DNA of 64,000 nt from Pseudaminobacter sp040045035 (GTDB lineage: Bacteria; Pseudomonadota; Alphaproteobacteria; Rhizobiales; Rhizobiaceae). The notes under the pieces were generated by a model. That model was not told the origin of the DNA. It was given only the letters and a program-made list of their open reading frames with translations, and made no database searches. A program made the translations under genes and the position numbers. The stretch is taken from the NCBI RefSeq assembly GCF_040045035.1, contig NZ_JBDZDS010000002.1:620001-684000 (forward strand), written 5' to 3'. Positions 18,105-29,010 of the stretch are shown piece after piece (the stretch's first letter is position 1; each line of letters begins with the position of its first letter).

Positions 18105-18425
18105 CTAGCTTCTGAGCCTCTCTACGCACAGCGCCCTCAAGAGCAGCGCGGCATGGGCATAGGTGACCTGGTCTTCTGACAATTCCGAGGCCGAGGCACC
18201 GGCAATGTCGCGGACCGCATCCAGCGTGCGGACGGGCAAGATGTCGGTACAGGTTCGCATCCGGCCGAATACCGCGCTGATAAAAACCGGGCTGCCTTCG
18301 AAATCGACGGACGGTTCAGGAGTCCCGACAGCCCACCCCTCATACGCCTCCAGCGCGTCGTGAAACGCCTGGTGCAGCATGGTCGGCGCGTGGCCTTCAT
18401 AAAGCGGGGGTAACAAGGTGGGCAT
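18105..18425 (-). CDS. Hypothetical protein, 106 residues
   Basis: Soluble protein of unknown function. The start is well supported: GGAGGAG lies six bases before the ATG on the minus strand. There is no signal peptide or membrane segment. The sequence has a mixed N-terminal part with aromatic residues (HDALEAYEGWAVG) and a helical C-terminus (TYAHAALLLRALCVERLRS). It precedes the 50-residue membrane protein on the same strand, 152 bases apart, and is divergent from the branched-chain dehydrogenase operon. No family is recognised. Confidence 0.7.
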   Translation of the reverse strand: MPTLLPPLYEGHAPTMLHQAFHDALEAYEGWAVGTPEPSVDFEGSPVFISAVFGRMRTCTDILPVRTLDAVRDIAGASASELSEDQVTYAHAALLLRALCVERLRS

Positions 18426-18756
18426 GTCTATCTCCTCCGAATGTCCATCTCGCAGCTCGCGTCTGCGTTTGGGCTCCCTTGTCGGTGATCTCGAAAAAAA
18501 ATTTTCGCATCGTCACAATCGCGGACAATAGCTCAAAACGACAGGAAAAGCTGTCTGAATTTGTCGTGGCGACAGGAACGATCCCGCGCCCGAGGCATTG
18601 GCGCCATAAAATTTCTGTCTACCCCGAAGGGGGCTGCCGGGCGCCGCGCCGCAGGGCCGCCCGCGCCGGTTGGAGGGGTTGATTGCCGCCCGAGCCGGTG
18701 GAATGAATGACGCTATCGAGTGTCTTGGCCAACCGGAACCGGGAGGAATTGGCCGC
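18426..18756. other. Divergent promoter region upstream of bkd operon
   Basis: A 331-base gap between the hypothetical gene (minus) and bkdA1 (plus). It includes an A/T block (CGAAAAAAAATTTTCG, about 18492) and, nearer bkdA1, a GC-rich stretch. Lrp-family BkdR regulators often act in such places, but no lrp-like gene is in the window and no operator is identified here. Confidence 0.5.
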
Positions 18757-19989
18757 ATGACCGAGCACGCACCGCTCAGCCTTCACGTGCCCGAACCGGA
18801 GGTTCGCCCCGGCGGCACACCAGACTTCTCCAACGTCCCCATCCCCAAGGCCGGCTCCGTGCCCCGCCCTGAAATCGACGTCGATCCCAGGGAAATCCGC
18901 GACCTCGCCTACTCCATCATCCGCGTGCTGAACCGCGAAGGCGAGGCCGTAGGCCCCTGGGCCGGCACGCTGACCGACGAGGAGCTCTTGGCAGGCCTGC
19001 GAGATATGATGACATTGCGCACCTTCGATGCCCGCATGCTGATGGCGCAGCGGCAGGGCAAGACCTCATTCTACATGCAGCACATGGGCGAGGAAGCGGT
19101 GAGCTGCGCCTTCCGCAAGGCGCTGAACCCGGGCGACATGAACTTTCCGACCTATCGCCAGGCCGGCCTGCTGATCGCGGGCGGCTATCCGATGGTCGAC
19201 ATGATGAACCAGATTTTTTCCAACGAGCGCGACCCACTGAAGGGCCGCCAACTGCCGGTCATGTACTCGTCGAAGGAGCACGGCTTCTTCTCGATCTCAG
19301 GCAACCTGACCACGCAATATATCCAGGCGGTCGGCTGGGCGATGGCATCGGCCATCAAAAACGACACGAAGATCGCTGCAGGCTGGGTGGGCGACGGCGC
19401 CACCGCCGAGAGCGACTTCCACGCAGCACTCGTGTTCGCCTCCACCTACAAGGCGCCGGTCATCCTCAACATCGTCAACAACCAGTGGGCGATCTCCACC
19501 TTCCAAGGCATAGCCCGCGGCGGCTCCGGCACATTTGCGGCGCGCGGGCTGGGCTTCGGCATCCCGGCGCTACGCGTCGACGGAAACGACTATCTCGCCG
19601 TGCACGCGGTGGCCAAATGGGCAGCCGAACGCGCGCGCAGCAATCTGGGGCCGACGCTGGTGGAATATGTCACCTACCGCGTCGGCGCGCATTCGACCTC
19701 GGACGATCCGTCCGCCTACCGGCCCAAGGAGGAATCGGCGGCCTGGCCGCTGGGCGATCCGGTGCTGCGGCTGAAGAACCACCTCATCCTCAAGGGCGCG
19801 TGGTCCGAAGAGCGCCACAAGCAGGCCGAGGCCGAAATCCTCGACGCCGTCATTGCCGCGCAGAAGGAAGCCGAGAGCCACGGCACGCTGCATGCGGGCG
19901 GCAAACCCTCCACGCGCGACATGTTCGAAGGCGTCTATGCCGAGATGCCGCCGCATCTGCGGCGGCAGCGGCAGGAAGCGGGGGTGTAG
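18757..19989 (+). CDS. bkdA1: Branched-chain 2-oxoacid dehydrogenase E1 subunit alpha
   Basis: Thiamine-diphosphate-dependent E1 alpha, 410 residues, the same length as Pseudomonas BkdA1. It decarboxylates the 2-oxoacids from valine, leucine and isoleucine. The ThDP motif is seen as GDGATAESDFH with VNNQWAIS about 30 residues on. The ATG at 18757 follows GGGAGGA at nine bases; the frame continues upstream but without recognisable content. First gene of a tight four-gene operon encoding the whole complex. Confidence 0.95.
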   Translation: MTEHAPLSLHVPEPEVRPGGTPDFSNVPIPKAGSVPRPEIDVDPREIRDLAYSIIRVLNREGEAVGPWAGTLTDEELLAGLRDMMTLRTFDARMLMAQRQGKTSFYMQHMGEEAVSCAFRKALNPGDMNFPTYRQAGLLIAGGYPMVDMMNQIFSNERDPLKGRQLPVMYSSKEHGFFSISGNLTTQYIQAVGWAMASAIKNDTKIAAGWVGDGATAESDFHAALVFASTYKAPVILNIVNNQWAISTFQGIARGGSGTFAARGLGFGIPALRVDGNDYLAVHAVAKWAAERARSNLGPTLVEYVTYRVGAHSTSDDPSAYRPKEESAAWPLGDPVLRLKNHLILKGAWSEERHKQAEAEILDAVIAAQKEAESHGTLHAGGKPSTRDMFEGVYAEMPPHLRRQRQEAGV

Positions 19990-19992
19990 CTC

Positions 19993-21006
19993 ATGGCCAG
20001 AATGACCATGATCGAGGCGATCCGCAGCGCCATGGATGTGTCGATGGCGCGCGACGACACCGTCGTCGTCTTCGGCGAGGATGTCGGCTATTTCGGCGGT
20101 GTGTTCCGTTGCACGCAAGGGCTGCAGCAGAAATACGGCAAGACCCGCTGCTTCGATGCGCCCATCAGCGAAGCCGGCATCGTGGGGGCAGCCATCGGCA
20201 TGGCGGCCTACGGCCTGCGCCCCTGCGTGGAGGTGCAGTTCGCCGACTATGTCTACCCCGCCTACGACCAGATCGTCTCGGAGGCGGCGCGCCTGCGCTA
20301 CCGCTCCAATGGCGAATTCACCTGCCCCATCGTGGTGCGCATGCCCACCGGCGGCGGCATTTTCGGTGGCCAGACCCACAGCCAGAGCCCGGAAGCGCTG
20401 TTCACCCACGTTTCCGGGCTGAAGGTGGTGGTGCCGTCGAACCCTTATGACGCCAAGGGGCTGTTGATCGCCTCCATCGAAGACCCCGACCCGGTGATCT
20501 TCCTGGAGCCGAAGCGGCTTTACAACGGCCCCTTCGACGGCCACCACGAAAGGCCCGTCACGCCATGGTCCAAGCACCCGCTGGGCGAAGTGCCTGACGA
20601 CCATTTCGTCGTGCCGCTCGGCAAGGCATCGGTGCGCCGCGAAGGCTCGGAGTTGACCATCCTGGCCTATGGCACCATGGTCTATGTGGCGGAAGCGGCG
20701 GCCGAGGAAAGCGGCATCGACGCTGAGATCATCGACCTGCGCACGCTGCTTCCGCTCGACCTCGACACCATCGTCGCCTCGGTGAACAAGACCGGCCGCT
20801 GCGTGATCGTCCACGAGGCTACACTCACATCCGGCTTTGGCGCGGAACTGGCGGCACTGGTGCAGCAGCACTGCTTCTACCATCTCGAGGCGCCCATTGC
20901 CCGCGTAACCGGCTGGGACACGCCCTACCCGCATGCGCAGGAGTGGGAGTATTTTCCCGGCCCAGCCCGCCTCGGGCAGGCCATGCGCGAAACCATGGAG
21001 GCGTGA
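19993..21006 (+). CDS. bkdA2: Branched-chain 2-oxoacid dehydrogenase E1 subunit beta
   Basis: E1 beta subunit, 337 residues, which pairs with BkdA1 to form the ThDP active site. The N-terminus ARMTMIEAIRSAMDVSMARD and GEDVGYFGGVFRCT are family hallmarks, and the C-terminal half carries the transketolase C-domain. It begins three bases after the bkdA1 stop and ends two bases before bkdB, consistent with equal expression of the subunits. Confidence 0.95.
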   Translation: MARMTMIEAIRSAMDVSMARDDTVVVFGEDVGYFGGVFRCTQGLQQKYGKTRCFDAPISEAGIVGAAIGMAAYGLRPCVEVQFADYVYPAYDQIVSEAARLRYRSNGEFTCPIVVRMPTGGGIFGGQTHSQSPEALFTHVSGLKVVVPSNPYDAKGLLIASIEDPDPVIFLEPKRLYNGPFDGHHERPVTPWSKHPLGEVPDDHFVVPLGKASVRREGSELTILAYGTMVYVAEAAAEESGIDAEIIDLRTLLPLDLDTIVASVNKTGRCVIVHEATLTSGFGAELAALVQQHCFYHLEAPIARVTGWDTPYPHAQEWEYFPGPARLGQAMRETMEA

Positions 21007-21008
21007 GC

Positions 21009-22337
21009 ATGGCCGAGCACGTCATAAAGCTTCCCGACGTCGGCGAAGGCGTGGCCGAAGCCGAGCTTGTGGAATGGCACGTCAAGGTCGGCGACCTCGT
21101 GCGCGAGGACACGCTGCTCGCCGCCGTTATGACCGACAAGGCGACCGTCGAGATCCCCTCGCCCGTCCATGGCGAGATCACCTGGCTGGGCGCGGAGGTC
21201 GGCGACGTTATCGCCGTCGGTTCGCCGCTGATCCGGTTGAAGGTGGAGGGGGGAGCGGCTGAAGAGCCAAGCGCAGCCGAAGCTCCAAAAACTGTAGAAG
21301 CGGCAAAGCCCGAGCCTGCCGCCAAGCTGGCAGAGGGCACAGAGGCAAAGCCAGCCGCGCCGGTTGCCGCTCCCGCTGCGTCCGCGCCAAAACCGGCTCC
21401 GACAAACGGCCGCAACCATTTTGCGGCCCGCCCCCAGTTCGCCGCGCCGCGCGCCGAGGGCGAAAAGCCGATAGCAGCACCTGCCGTGCGCCTGCGCGCG
21501 ACCGAAGCGGGCATCGACCTACGCCAGGTTCCGGGCACTGGCCCGGCCGGCCGCATCACCCATGAAGACATCGACGCCTTCCTGGCGCGTGGCCCGCAGA
21601 TCCCCCCCGCCCCGGCGCCCGGCCTCATCCGGAACACGACGGTGGAGGACATCAAGGTGGTCGGCCTGCGCCGACGCATCGCCGAGAAGATGGCGGTGGC
21701 GAAGTCGCGCATCCCGCACATCACCTATGTCGAGGAAATCGACGTCACCGCACTGGAAGATCTGCGCGCGGCGCTCAACAAGCAAAAGCGCGCCGACCAG
21801 CCGAAGCTGACACTACTGCCCTTCCTGATGCGGGCGATGGTGAAGGCCATTGCCGACCAGCCCAATGTCAACGCCATCTTCGACGACGAGGCGGGTGTGG
21901 TGCATCAATATGGCGGCGTGCATATCGGCATCGCCACGCAGACTCCGGGCGGCCTGATGGTGCCCGTGGTGCACCATGCCGAGGCGCGCGACATCTGGGA
22001 TTGCGCGGCTGAAGTGAGCCGCCTGGCCGATGCCGCCAAGGCAGGCACGGCCACGCGCGAGGAGCTTTCGGGCTCGACCATCACCATCACTTCGCTCGGC
22101 GCCATGGGTGGCGTCGTCACCACACCGGTCATCAACCATCCGGAAGTGGCGATCGTCGGCGTCAACAAGATCATGGTGCGGCCCGTATGGGACGGCACGC
22201 AGTTCATTCCGCGCAAGATGATGAATCTCTCCTCCAGCTTCGACCACCGCGTGGTGGACGGCTGGGATGCCGCAGTTTTCATTCAGCGCATCAAGACGCT
22301 GCTGGAGACGCCGGCGCTGATTTTCGTCGAGGGCTGA
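21009..22337 (+). CDS. bkdB: Dihydrolipoyl acyltransferase E2 of the branched-chain complex
   Basis: E2 core, 442 residues. Residues 1-78 form one lipoyl domain with the modified lysine in MTDKATVEI. An alanine/proline-rich linker (about 85-140) leads to a peripheral-subunit-binding domain (RATEAGIDLRQVPGTGPAGR), a second linker, and the catalytic domain with the active-site histidine in DHRVVDGWDAA. The ATG at 21009 comes three bases after the bkdA2 stop. A single lipoyl domain is usual for BCKDH and distinguishes it from many pyruvate dehydrogenase E2 proteins. Confidence 0.95.
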   Translation: MAEHVIKLPDVGEGVAEAELVEWHVKVGDLVREDTLLAAVMTDKATVEIPSPVHGEITWLGAEVGDVIAVGSPLIRLKVEGGAAEEPSAAEAPKTVEAAKPEPAAKLAEGTEAKPAAPVAAPAASAPKPAPTNGRNHFAARPQFAAPRAEGEKPIAAPAVRLRATEAGIDLRQVPGTGPAGRITHEDIDAFLARGPQIPPAPAPGLIRNTTVEDIKVVGLRRRIAEKMAVAKSRIPHITYVEEIDVTALEDLRAALNKQKRADQPKLTLLPFLMRAMVKAIADQPNVNAIFDDEAGVVHQYGGVHIGIATQTPGGLMVPVVHHAEARDIWDCAAEVSRLADAAKAGTATREELSGSTITITSLGAMGGVVTTPVINHPEVAIVGVNKIMVRPVWDGTQFIPRKMMNLSSSFDHRVVDGWDAAVFIQRIKTLLETPALIFVEG

Positions 22338-22341
22338 GCCG

Positions 22342-23745
<1,404 letters not shown>

Positions 23746-23919
23746 GTGTGGCGCGGCCTCTCACCTTCGAAAGCCGGGAGGGGGTGGTCCATGCCGTGCG
23801 CTCCCGCGCCGAAACACATCATGCCGCCTCGCCAAAAACAGCTGATCTCGCATCGCAACATCAGTGCGGCAGAATGTTGCATCGCACAAAATTGCAAGGC
23901 TGCCATGCGCCATTGGCAA

Positions 23920-23948
23920 TTGTCTTCGCGGCCGAAAGGGCGCATTTA
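23920..23948 (+). promoter_or_regulatory. Candidate promoter of the small RNA
   Basis: TTGTCT (23920-23925) and CATTTA (23943-23948) with an exact 17-base spacer, placing the start near 23955. Match to the sigma-70 consensus is moderate. Confidence 0.45.
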
Positions 23949-23954
23949 GAGGAG

Positions 23955-24080
23955 GCAATTTCGGTGCGGCCACCCTCCTCCCAGGCCAATCCGGATACGG
24001 TCGACTTTCACCTCCTCCCGATTGTCGACCACCTTTAGAAGCACCCGCCGGACCTCCTCCCCTGGCGGGTGTTTTCTTTT
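23955..24080 (+). ncRNA. Candidate alpha-r14/NfeR1-type trans-acting small RNA
   Basis: About 126 bases that fold into three consecutive hairpins, each showing the same anti-Shine-Dalgarno nonamer CCTCCTCCC in its loop (23974-23982, 24011-24019, 24053-24061). Hairpin 2 has a perfect 7-bp stem GGTCGAC / GTCGACC (23999-24030). Hairpin 3 is an 8-bp stem CACCCGCC / GGCGGGTG (24042-24071) followed by TTTTCTTTT, a good intrinsic terminator. As I know it, the alpha-r14 family of Rhizobiales (NfeR1 in Sinorhizobium) is defined by this architecture and length, and represses translation of transporter mRNAs by covering ribosome sites. The 5' end is estimated. Confidence 0.8.
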
Positions 24081-24192
24081 GGGCGATGCGCGTGGCAAGG
24101 TAGGCCCGACGCCATGAAGGCTCAATCTTACGAGCCATCGCCGAGTTACTTCACATCGCACATTCTTTACTGCCTCTGGCTGCACTGCGGTT

Positions 24193-24255
24193 GAGGCATG
24201 GGTCCCCGGAACCTTCGCACTTCGCTCCGCTCGTGCTCCGGCCCGAGGACGACGG
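24193..24255 (+). repeat. Diverged copy of the dispersed 65-bp element
   Basis: Starts GAGGCATGGGTCCCCGGAAC and matches 11881-11943 with a few substitutions (for example TTCGCAC for CCGCAC). It is a third copy, 12 kb from the inverted pair, so the element is dispersed. Confidence 0.85.
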
Positions 24256-24492
24256 GTGGCAGTAGCAGCAATCGCTACCTCAAAGATTAGCGCAAGCAAC
24301 CAATACAGCCGTCATCCTCGCGTCCTGGCCGCCGAGCCGCGTGCCCATCAAGCGGCAAGAAAGGCAGGATCGCGGGGATCCAAGCCTCGCACTCTCAACA
24401 AGCAGTACGATAACGGTCCGTGACGAACGCTGCGGATGAGCCCAGATGGCGGATTCGCCCGCCTTCTCCGCACATGGGGAGTAGAAATTCGG

Positions 24493-24518
24493 GCGCGGCG
24501 GCGTTTGCACCGCCGCGC
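24493..24518 (-). terminator. GC hairpin behind aldehyde dehydrogenase
   Basis: Perfect 9-bp stem GCGCGGCGG / CCGCCGCGC with an eight-base loop, ten bases after the stop codon of the minus-strand gene. The following sequence has only short T runs, so termination may be Rho-assisted. Confidence 0.6.
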
Positions 24519-24527
24519 TGGATGGCA

Positions 24528-25955
24528 TCAGCCGGCGTAGCCGACGATGCCCTTGATCTCGAGGAAGTCGTGGATGCCCCAGTCGGCATATTCGCGGCCG
24601 TTGCCCGACTGCTTGTAGCCGCCGAAGGGCGCGTGCGTGTCCCAGGCCGGGTAGTTGAGGTAGACCGAGCCGGCGCGCATCTTCGAGGCCACGCGGCGCG
24701 CGTTCTCGATGTTCTGCGACTGGATATAGGCGGCAAGCCCATAGACCGTGTCGTTGGCGATGCGCACCGCGTCATCCTCGTCGTGATAGGAGATGACCGA
24801 AAGAACCGGCCCGAAGATTTCCTCGCGCGCAATCGTCATGTCGGGCGTGACATGGCCGAACACGGTCGGGCGGATGTAGTAGCCGCGGTTCAGGCCCTCG
24901 GGGCGGCCGACGCCGCCGGCCACCAGCTTGGCGCCTTCGGCGATGCCGGTTTCGATCAGCCCCTGGATCTTGTCGTACTGGAGCTGGCTGACGACCGGGC
25001 CGAGTTGGGTCTCGGTCGAGCGTGGGTCGCCGGTGCGGTGCGCCTCGGCAGTGGCCTTCGCCACCTCCAGCGCCTCGTCGTGGCGGGAAGCCGGCACCAG
25101 CATGCGCGTAGGCGCATCGCAGGACTGGCCTGTGTTGCCGAAGCAGGCGTTCACGCCCTCGCGCACGGCATGCTCGAAATCGGCATCCGGCAGGATGATG
25201 TTGGCGCTCTTGCCGCCCAGTTCCTGCGCCACGCGCTTGACCGTGTCGGCCGCGGCCTTGGCAACGAGAATGCCCGCGCGCGTCGAGCCGGTGAAGGACA
25301 CCATGTCGACATCCGGGTGCTCGGCCATCACCTGGCCGACATCCGGGCCGTTGCCGTTGACCATGTTGAAAACGCCCTTCGGCACGCCCGCCTCATGCAT
25401 GATCTCGGCAAAGACGATGCCGCTGATCGGCGCGATTTCCGACGGCTTCAGCACCACGGTGCAGCCCGCGGCGATGGCCGGCGCCACCTTGCAGACGATC
25501 TGGTTGAGCGGCCAGTTCCAGGGCGTGATCAGCGCGCAGACGCCGATCGGCTCCTTCACCACCATGGTGCCGCCGCGCTGATGGCTGAATTCGTAGTCTT
25601 CGAGCGCCTTGATGGTCGATTCGAGATGCACCTGGCCGGCGGCGGCCTGCGCCTCGCGCGCCCAGGTGATCGGCGCGCCCATCTCCTGAGAGATCGCCTG
25701 CGCCACGTCCTCGTAGCGGCGCATGTAGATTTCCAGCACCTTGTTGAGCAGCGCCAGGCGCTGTTCGCGCGTGGTCTGCGAGAAGCTGGCGAAGGCCGCG
25801 CGCGCTGCGGCGACGGACTTGTCGACGTCAGCCTTCGAGCCGACCGAGATCGTGGTGTAGGCTTCTTCGGTCGACGGGTCGATGACGTCCAGCGTCGCCG
25901 GCTTCACCGGCGCAACCCATTCACCGTCGATGTAGAATTTCAGATGATTGCTCAT
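24528..25955 (-). CDS. NAD(P)-dependent aldehyde dehydrogenase
   Basis: Aldehyde dehydrogenase superfamily enzyme of 475 residues. The cofactor block is TPWNWPLNQIVCKVAPA, the general-base glutamate lies in QELGGKSANI and the catalytic cysteine in NTGQSCDAPTR. It is cytoplasmic, with no signal peptide. The gene follows the acetylpolyamine amidohydrolase by 68 bases on the same strand and faces a PotABCD-type operon, so its natural substrate is plausibly an aminoaldehyde such as 4-aminobutanal or an acetamido-aldehyde; the sequence alone does not settle that. Confidence 0.9.
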   Translation of the reverse strand: MSNHLKFYIDGEWVAPVKPATLDVIDPSTEEAYTTISVGSKADVDKSVAAARAAFASFSQTTREQRLALLNKVLEIYMRRYEDVAQAISQEMGAPITWAREAQAAAGQVHLESTIKALEDYEFSHQRGGTMVVKEPIGVCALITPWNWPLNQIVCKVAPAIAAGCTVVLKPSEIAPISGIVFAEIMHEAGVPKGVFNMVNGNGPDVGQVMAEHPDVDMVSFTGSTRAGILVAKAAADTVKRVAQELGGKSANIILPDADFEHAVREGVNACFGNTGQSCDAPTRMLVPASRHDEALEVAKATAEAHRTGDPRSTETQLGPVVSQLQYDKIQGLIETGIAEGAKLVAGGVGRPEGLNRGYYIRPTVFGHVTPDMTIAREEIFGPVLSVISYHDEDDAVRIANDTVYGLAAYIQSQNIENARRVASKMRAGSVYLNYPAWDTHAPFGGYKQSGNGREYADWGIHDFLEIKGIVGYAG

Positions 25956-26023
25956 GTTTTCCGTTCCGATCCGTGAAAGATCTTGCGTGAAATGGCAGGG
26001 CGCCTCCGTGACGCCCGGTTAGG

Positions 26024-27055
<1,032 letters not shown>

Positions 27056-27202
27056 TCACTGTCCCCTTGGTGGTTCGGGGCGTGACCCTAGCCGCAGGCG
27101 GCGGCCTTCCACAAGTGTGCTTCTGTGCCAAGACTGATGGCTAATCTGGCATCATCCCAAGTTTCCGGCGATTGCTAGCGTAGGCGGGTCACGGAGACCG
27201 AA

Positions 27203-28867
27203 ATGCTTTCCCATGCCGATCTGATCGTCACCAACGGCCGCGTCTTGACCATGGACGAGGCCAATCCCAAGGCCGAGGCCATCGCCGTCAAGGACGGGCT
27301 GATCCTAGCCGTCGGCGACAATGGCTCCATCCTCGATCGGAAAGGCCCCGACACGCGGATCATCGATGCCAAGGGCGGCTCGGTGGTTCCCGGCTTCATC
27401 GAAGCGCATATGCATCTGTTCTCCGGCGCGGCCGAGCTTGCGCATCTCCAGCTTCAGGGCGTGTACGGCTTCGAGGCGTTGCAGAAGGTGATCCGCGACT
27501 ATGCCGCCGCCCGCCCCGACGCGAAGATGCTCGTGGGCCAGGGCGTGGACTACACGGTGCTGCCCGCCGAAACCGTGACGCGCCACCATCTCGACCGCAT
27601 CCTGCCCGACCGCCCCTTCGCCATGGCCGCGCCCGACCATCACACCATGTGGGCCAACACCAAGGCGCTGGAGATGGCCGGCGTCCTGCACGGCAAGAAG
27701 GTCGGCCCGGGCAACGAGGTCGTCATGGGCGAGGATGGTCTCGCCACCGGCGAATTGCGCGAGAACGAAGCCTTCGGCCCGGTGCTGAAACTGGCCGGCG
27801 AAGAGCGCACGCGCCTTGGTCTGTCCACAGGCGGCGAGCCTGATCCGGCACCGAGCACAGCCGAACGCGATGCCGACCGCGACATCATGCGCCGCGGCCT
27901 TGCCTGGTGCGCCAAGCACGGCATCACCTCGATCCAGAACATGGACGGCAATCTCTACCAGCTCGACCTGCTGTCGGAGATCGATGCCGAGGAAGGCCTC
28001 TCCTGCCGCGTGCAGGTTCCCTTCCACTACAAAAACTTCATGACGCTCGACATGCTGGAGAAAGCCTCAAGCATGGCCGAGCGTTACTCGTCCGACTACC
28101 TGCACTCCGGCGTGGTCAAGGTCTTCTATGACGGCGTGCTCGATTCGTGGACGGCCGTCATGATCGAGCCCTATGCCGACCGGCCCGACTGGGTCGGCGA
28201 GCCGCTGTTCACGCCAGACCAGTTCCGCGAACTGGCCGTGGCGATCGACAGGCGCGGCCTGCAGATCGCCGTCCATGCCATCGGCGACGGCGCTGTGCGT
28301 GCCGTGCTCGACGGCTACGAGGCGGCGCGGAAGGAAAACGGCAAGCGCGACAGCCGCCACCGCATCGAGCACATCGAGGTGACCACCGAGGCCGACATCC
28401 CGCGCTTCATCGACCTCGGCGTCATCGCTTCCATGCAGCCTCCCCATCCGCCCGGCTCGATGGGCCTGCCGCTGGAGCCGACCGTCTCGCGCATCGGCCG
28501 CGAGCGCTGGCATGTCAGCTATCCCTCGCGCACGCTGAAGGAGGCTGGTGCGCATGTCGTCTTCGCCTCCGACTGGCCGGTCTCTCCGATCGACCCGATC
28601 GCCGGCATGCAGGCTTCGATGATGCGTGAAAAATGGGCCGACGACATGCCCGACCAGCGATTCTCGCTGCATGAGGCACTTGCCGCCTACACGGTCGAAG
28701 GCGCCTATGCCGAGTTCGCCGAGAGCCGCAAGGGCCAGCTCAAGCCCGGCTTCCTCGGCGACCTCGTCGTGCTGTCGGGCGACATCGAGGCGACCGCGCC
28801 GGACGCACTACACGAAATTCGCCCCGCCACCACCATCTGCGGCGGCCGGATCACATACCAGGCATAG
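27203..28867 (+). CDS. YtcJ-like metal-dependent amidohydrolase
   Basis: Amidohydrolase-superfamily enzyme (Amidohydro_3 type) of 554 residues. The N-terminal strand domain is followed by the first metal motif in GFIEAHMHLF; later blocks include the histidine-rich APDHHTMW, VHAIGDGA and FASDWPV. There is no signal peptide. The start has GGAGA six bases upstream. Substrates in this family range over N-substituted formamides and other cyclic or linear amides, and cannot be assigned here. It faces the deacetylase and precedes the potA gene by about 140 bases, so an amide linked to polyamines or amino acids is a reasonable guess. Confidence 0.85.
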   Translation: MLSHADLIVTNGRVLTMDEANPKAEAIAVKDGLILAVGDNGSILDRKGPDTRIIDAKGGSVVPGFIEAHMHLFSGAAELAHLQLQGVYGFEALQKVIRDYAAARPDAKMLVGQGVDYTVLPAETVTRHHLDRILPDRPFAMAAPDHHTMWANTKALEMAGVLHGKKVGPGNEVVMGEDGLATGELRENEAFGPVLKLAGEERTRLGLSTGGEPDPAPSTAERDADRDIMRRGLAWCAKHGITSIQNMDGNLYQLDLLSEIDAEEGLSCRVQVPFHYKNFMTLDMLEKASSMAERYSSDYLHSGVVKVFYDGVLDSWTAVMIEPYADRPDWVGEPLFTPDQFRELAVAIDRRGLQIAVHAIGDGAVRAVLDGYEAARKENGKRDSRHRIEHIEVTTEADIPRFIDLGVIASMQPPHPPGSMGLPLEPTVSRIGRERWHVSYPSRTLKEAGAHVVFASDWPVSPIDPIAGMQASMMREKWADDMPDQRFSLHEALAAYTVEGAYAEFAESRKGQLKPGFLGDLVVLSGDIEATAPDALHEIRPATTICGGRITYQA

Positions 28868-29010
28868 AGACAAGCGGGTCGCAGGAAACATCCACTTGAA
28901 TCTTTGTTCAGTCGGCCAGTTGCCAATCCCAACGGCATGTGCTGACAATTGCAGACGAAAGATGCCTCGCCGACAAGAGCGAGCCAGCAACAGGGGAACG
29001 CGTGCCGGAA

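Larger units (their letters stand above)
23746..24527. other. Long gap with candidate sRNA and one dispersed repeat
   Basis: 782 bases without a credible protein gene. It holds the candidate small RNA (23955-24080), a diverged copy of the dispersed 65-bp element (24193-24255) and a GC hairpin at 24493-24518 behind the minus-strand aldehyde dehydrogenase. The parts 23746-23919 and 24256-24490 show nothing else I can name. Confidence 0.7.

Noticed and set aside
24420..25976. Plus-strand open frame of 518 codons opposite aldehyde dehydrogenase
   Set aside because: The minus strand encodes an intact enzyme with all catalytic motifs.
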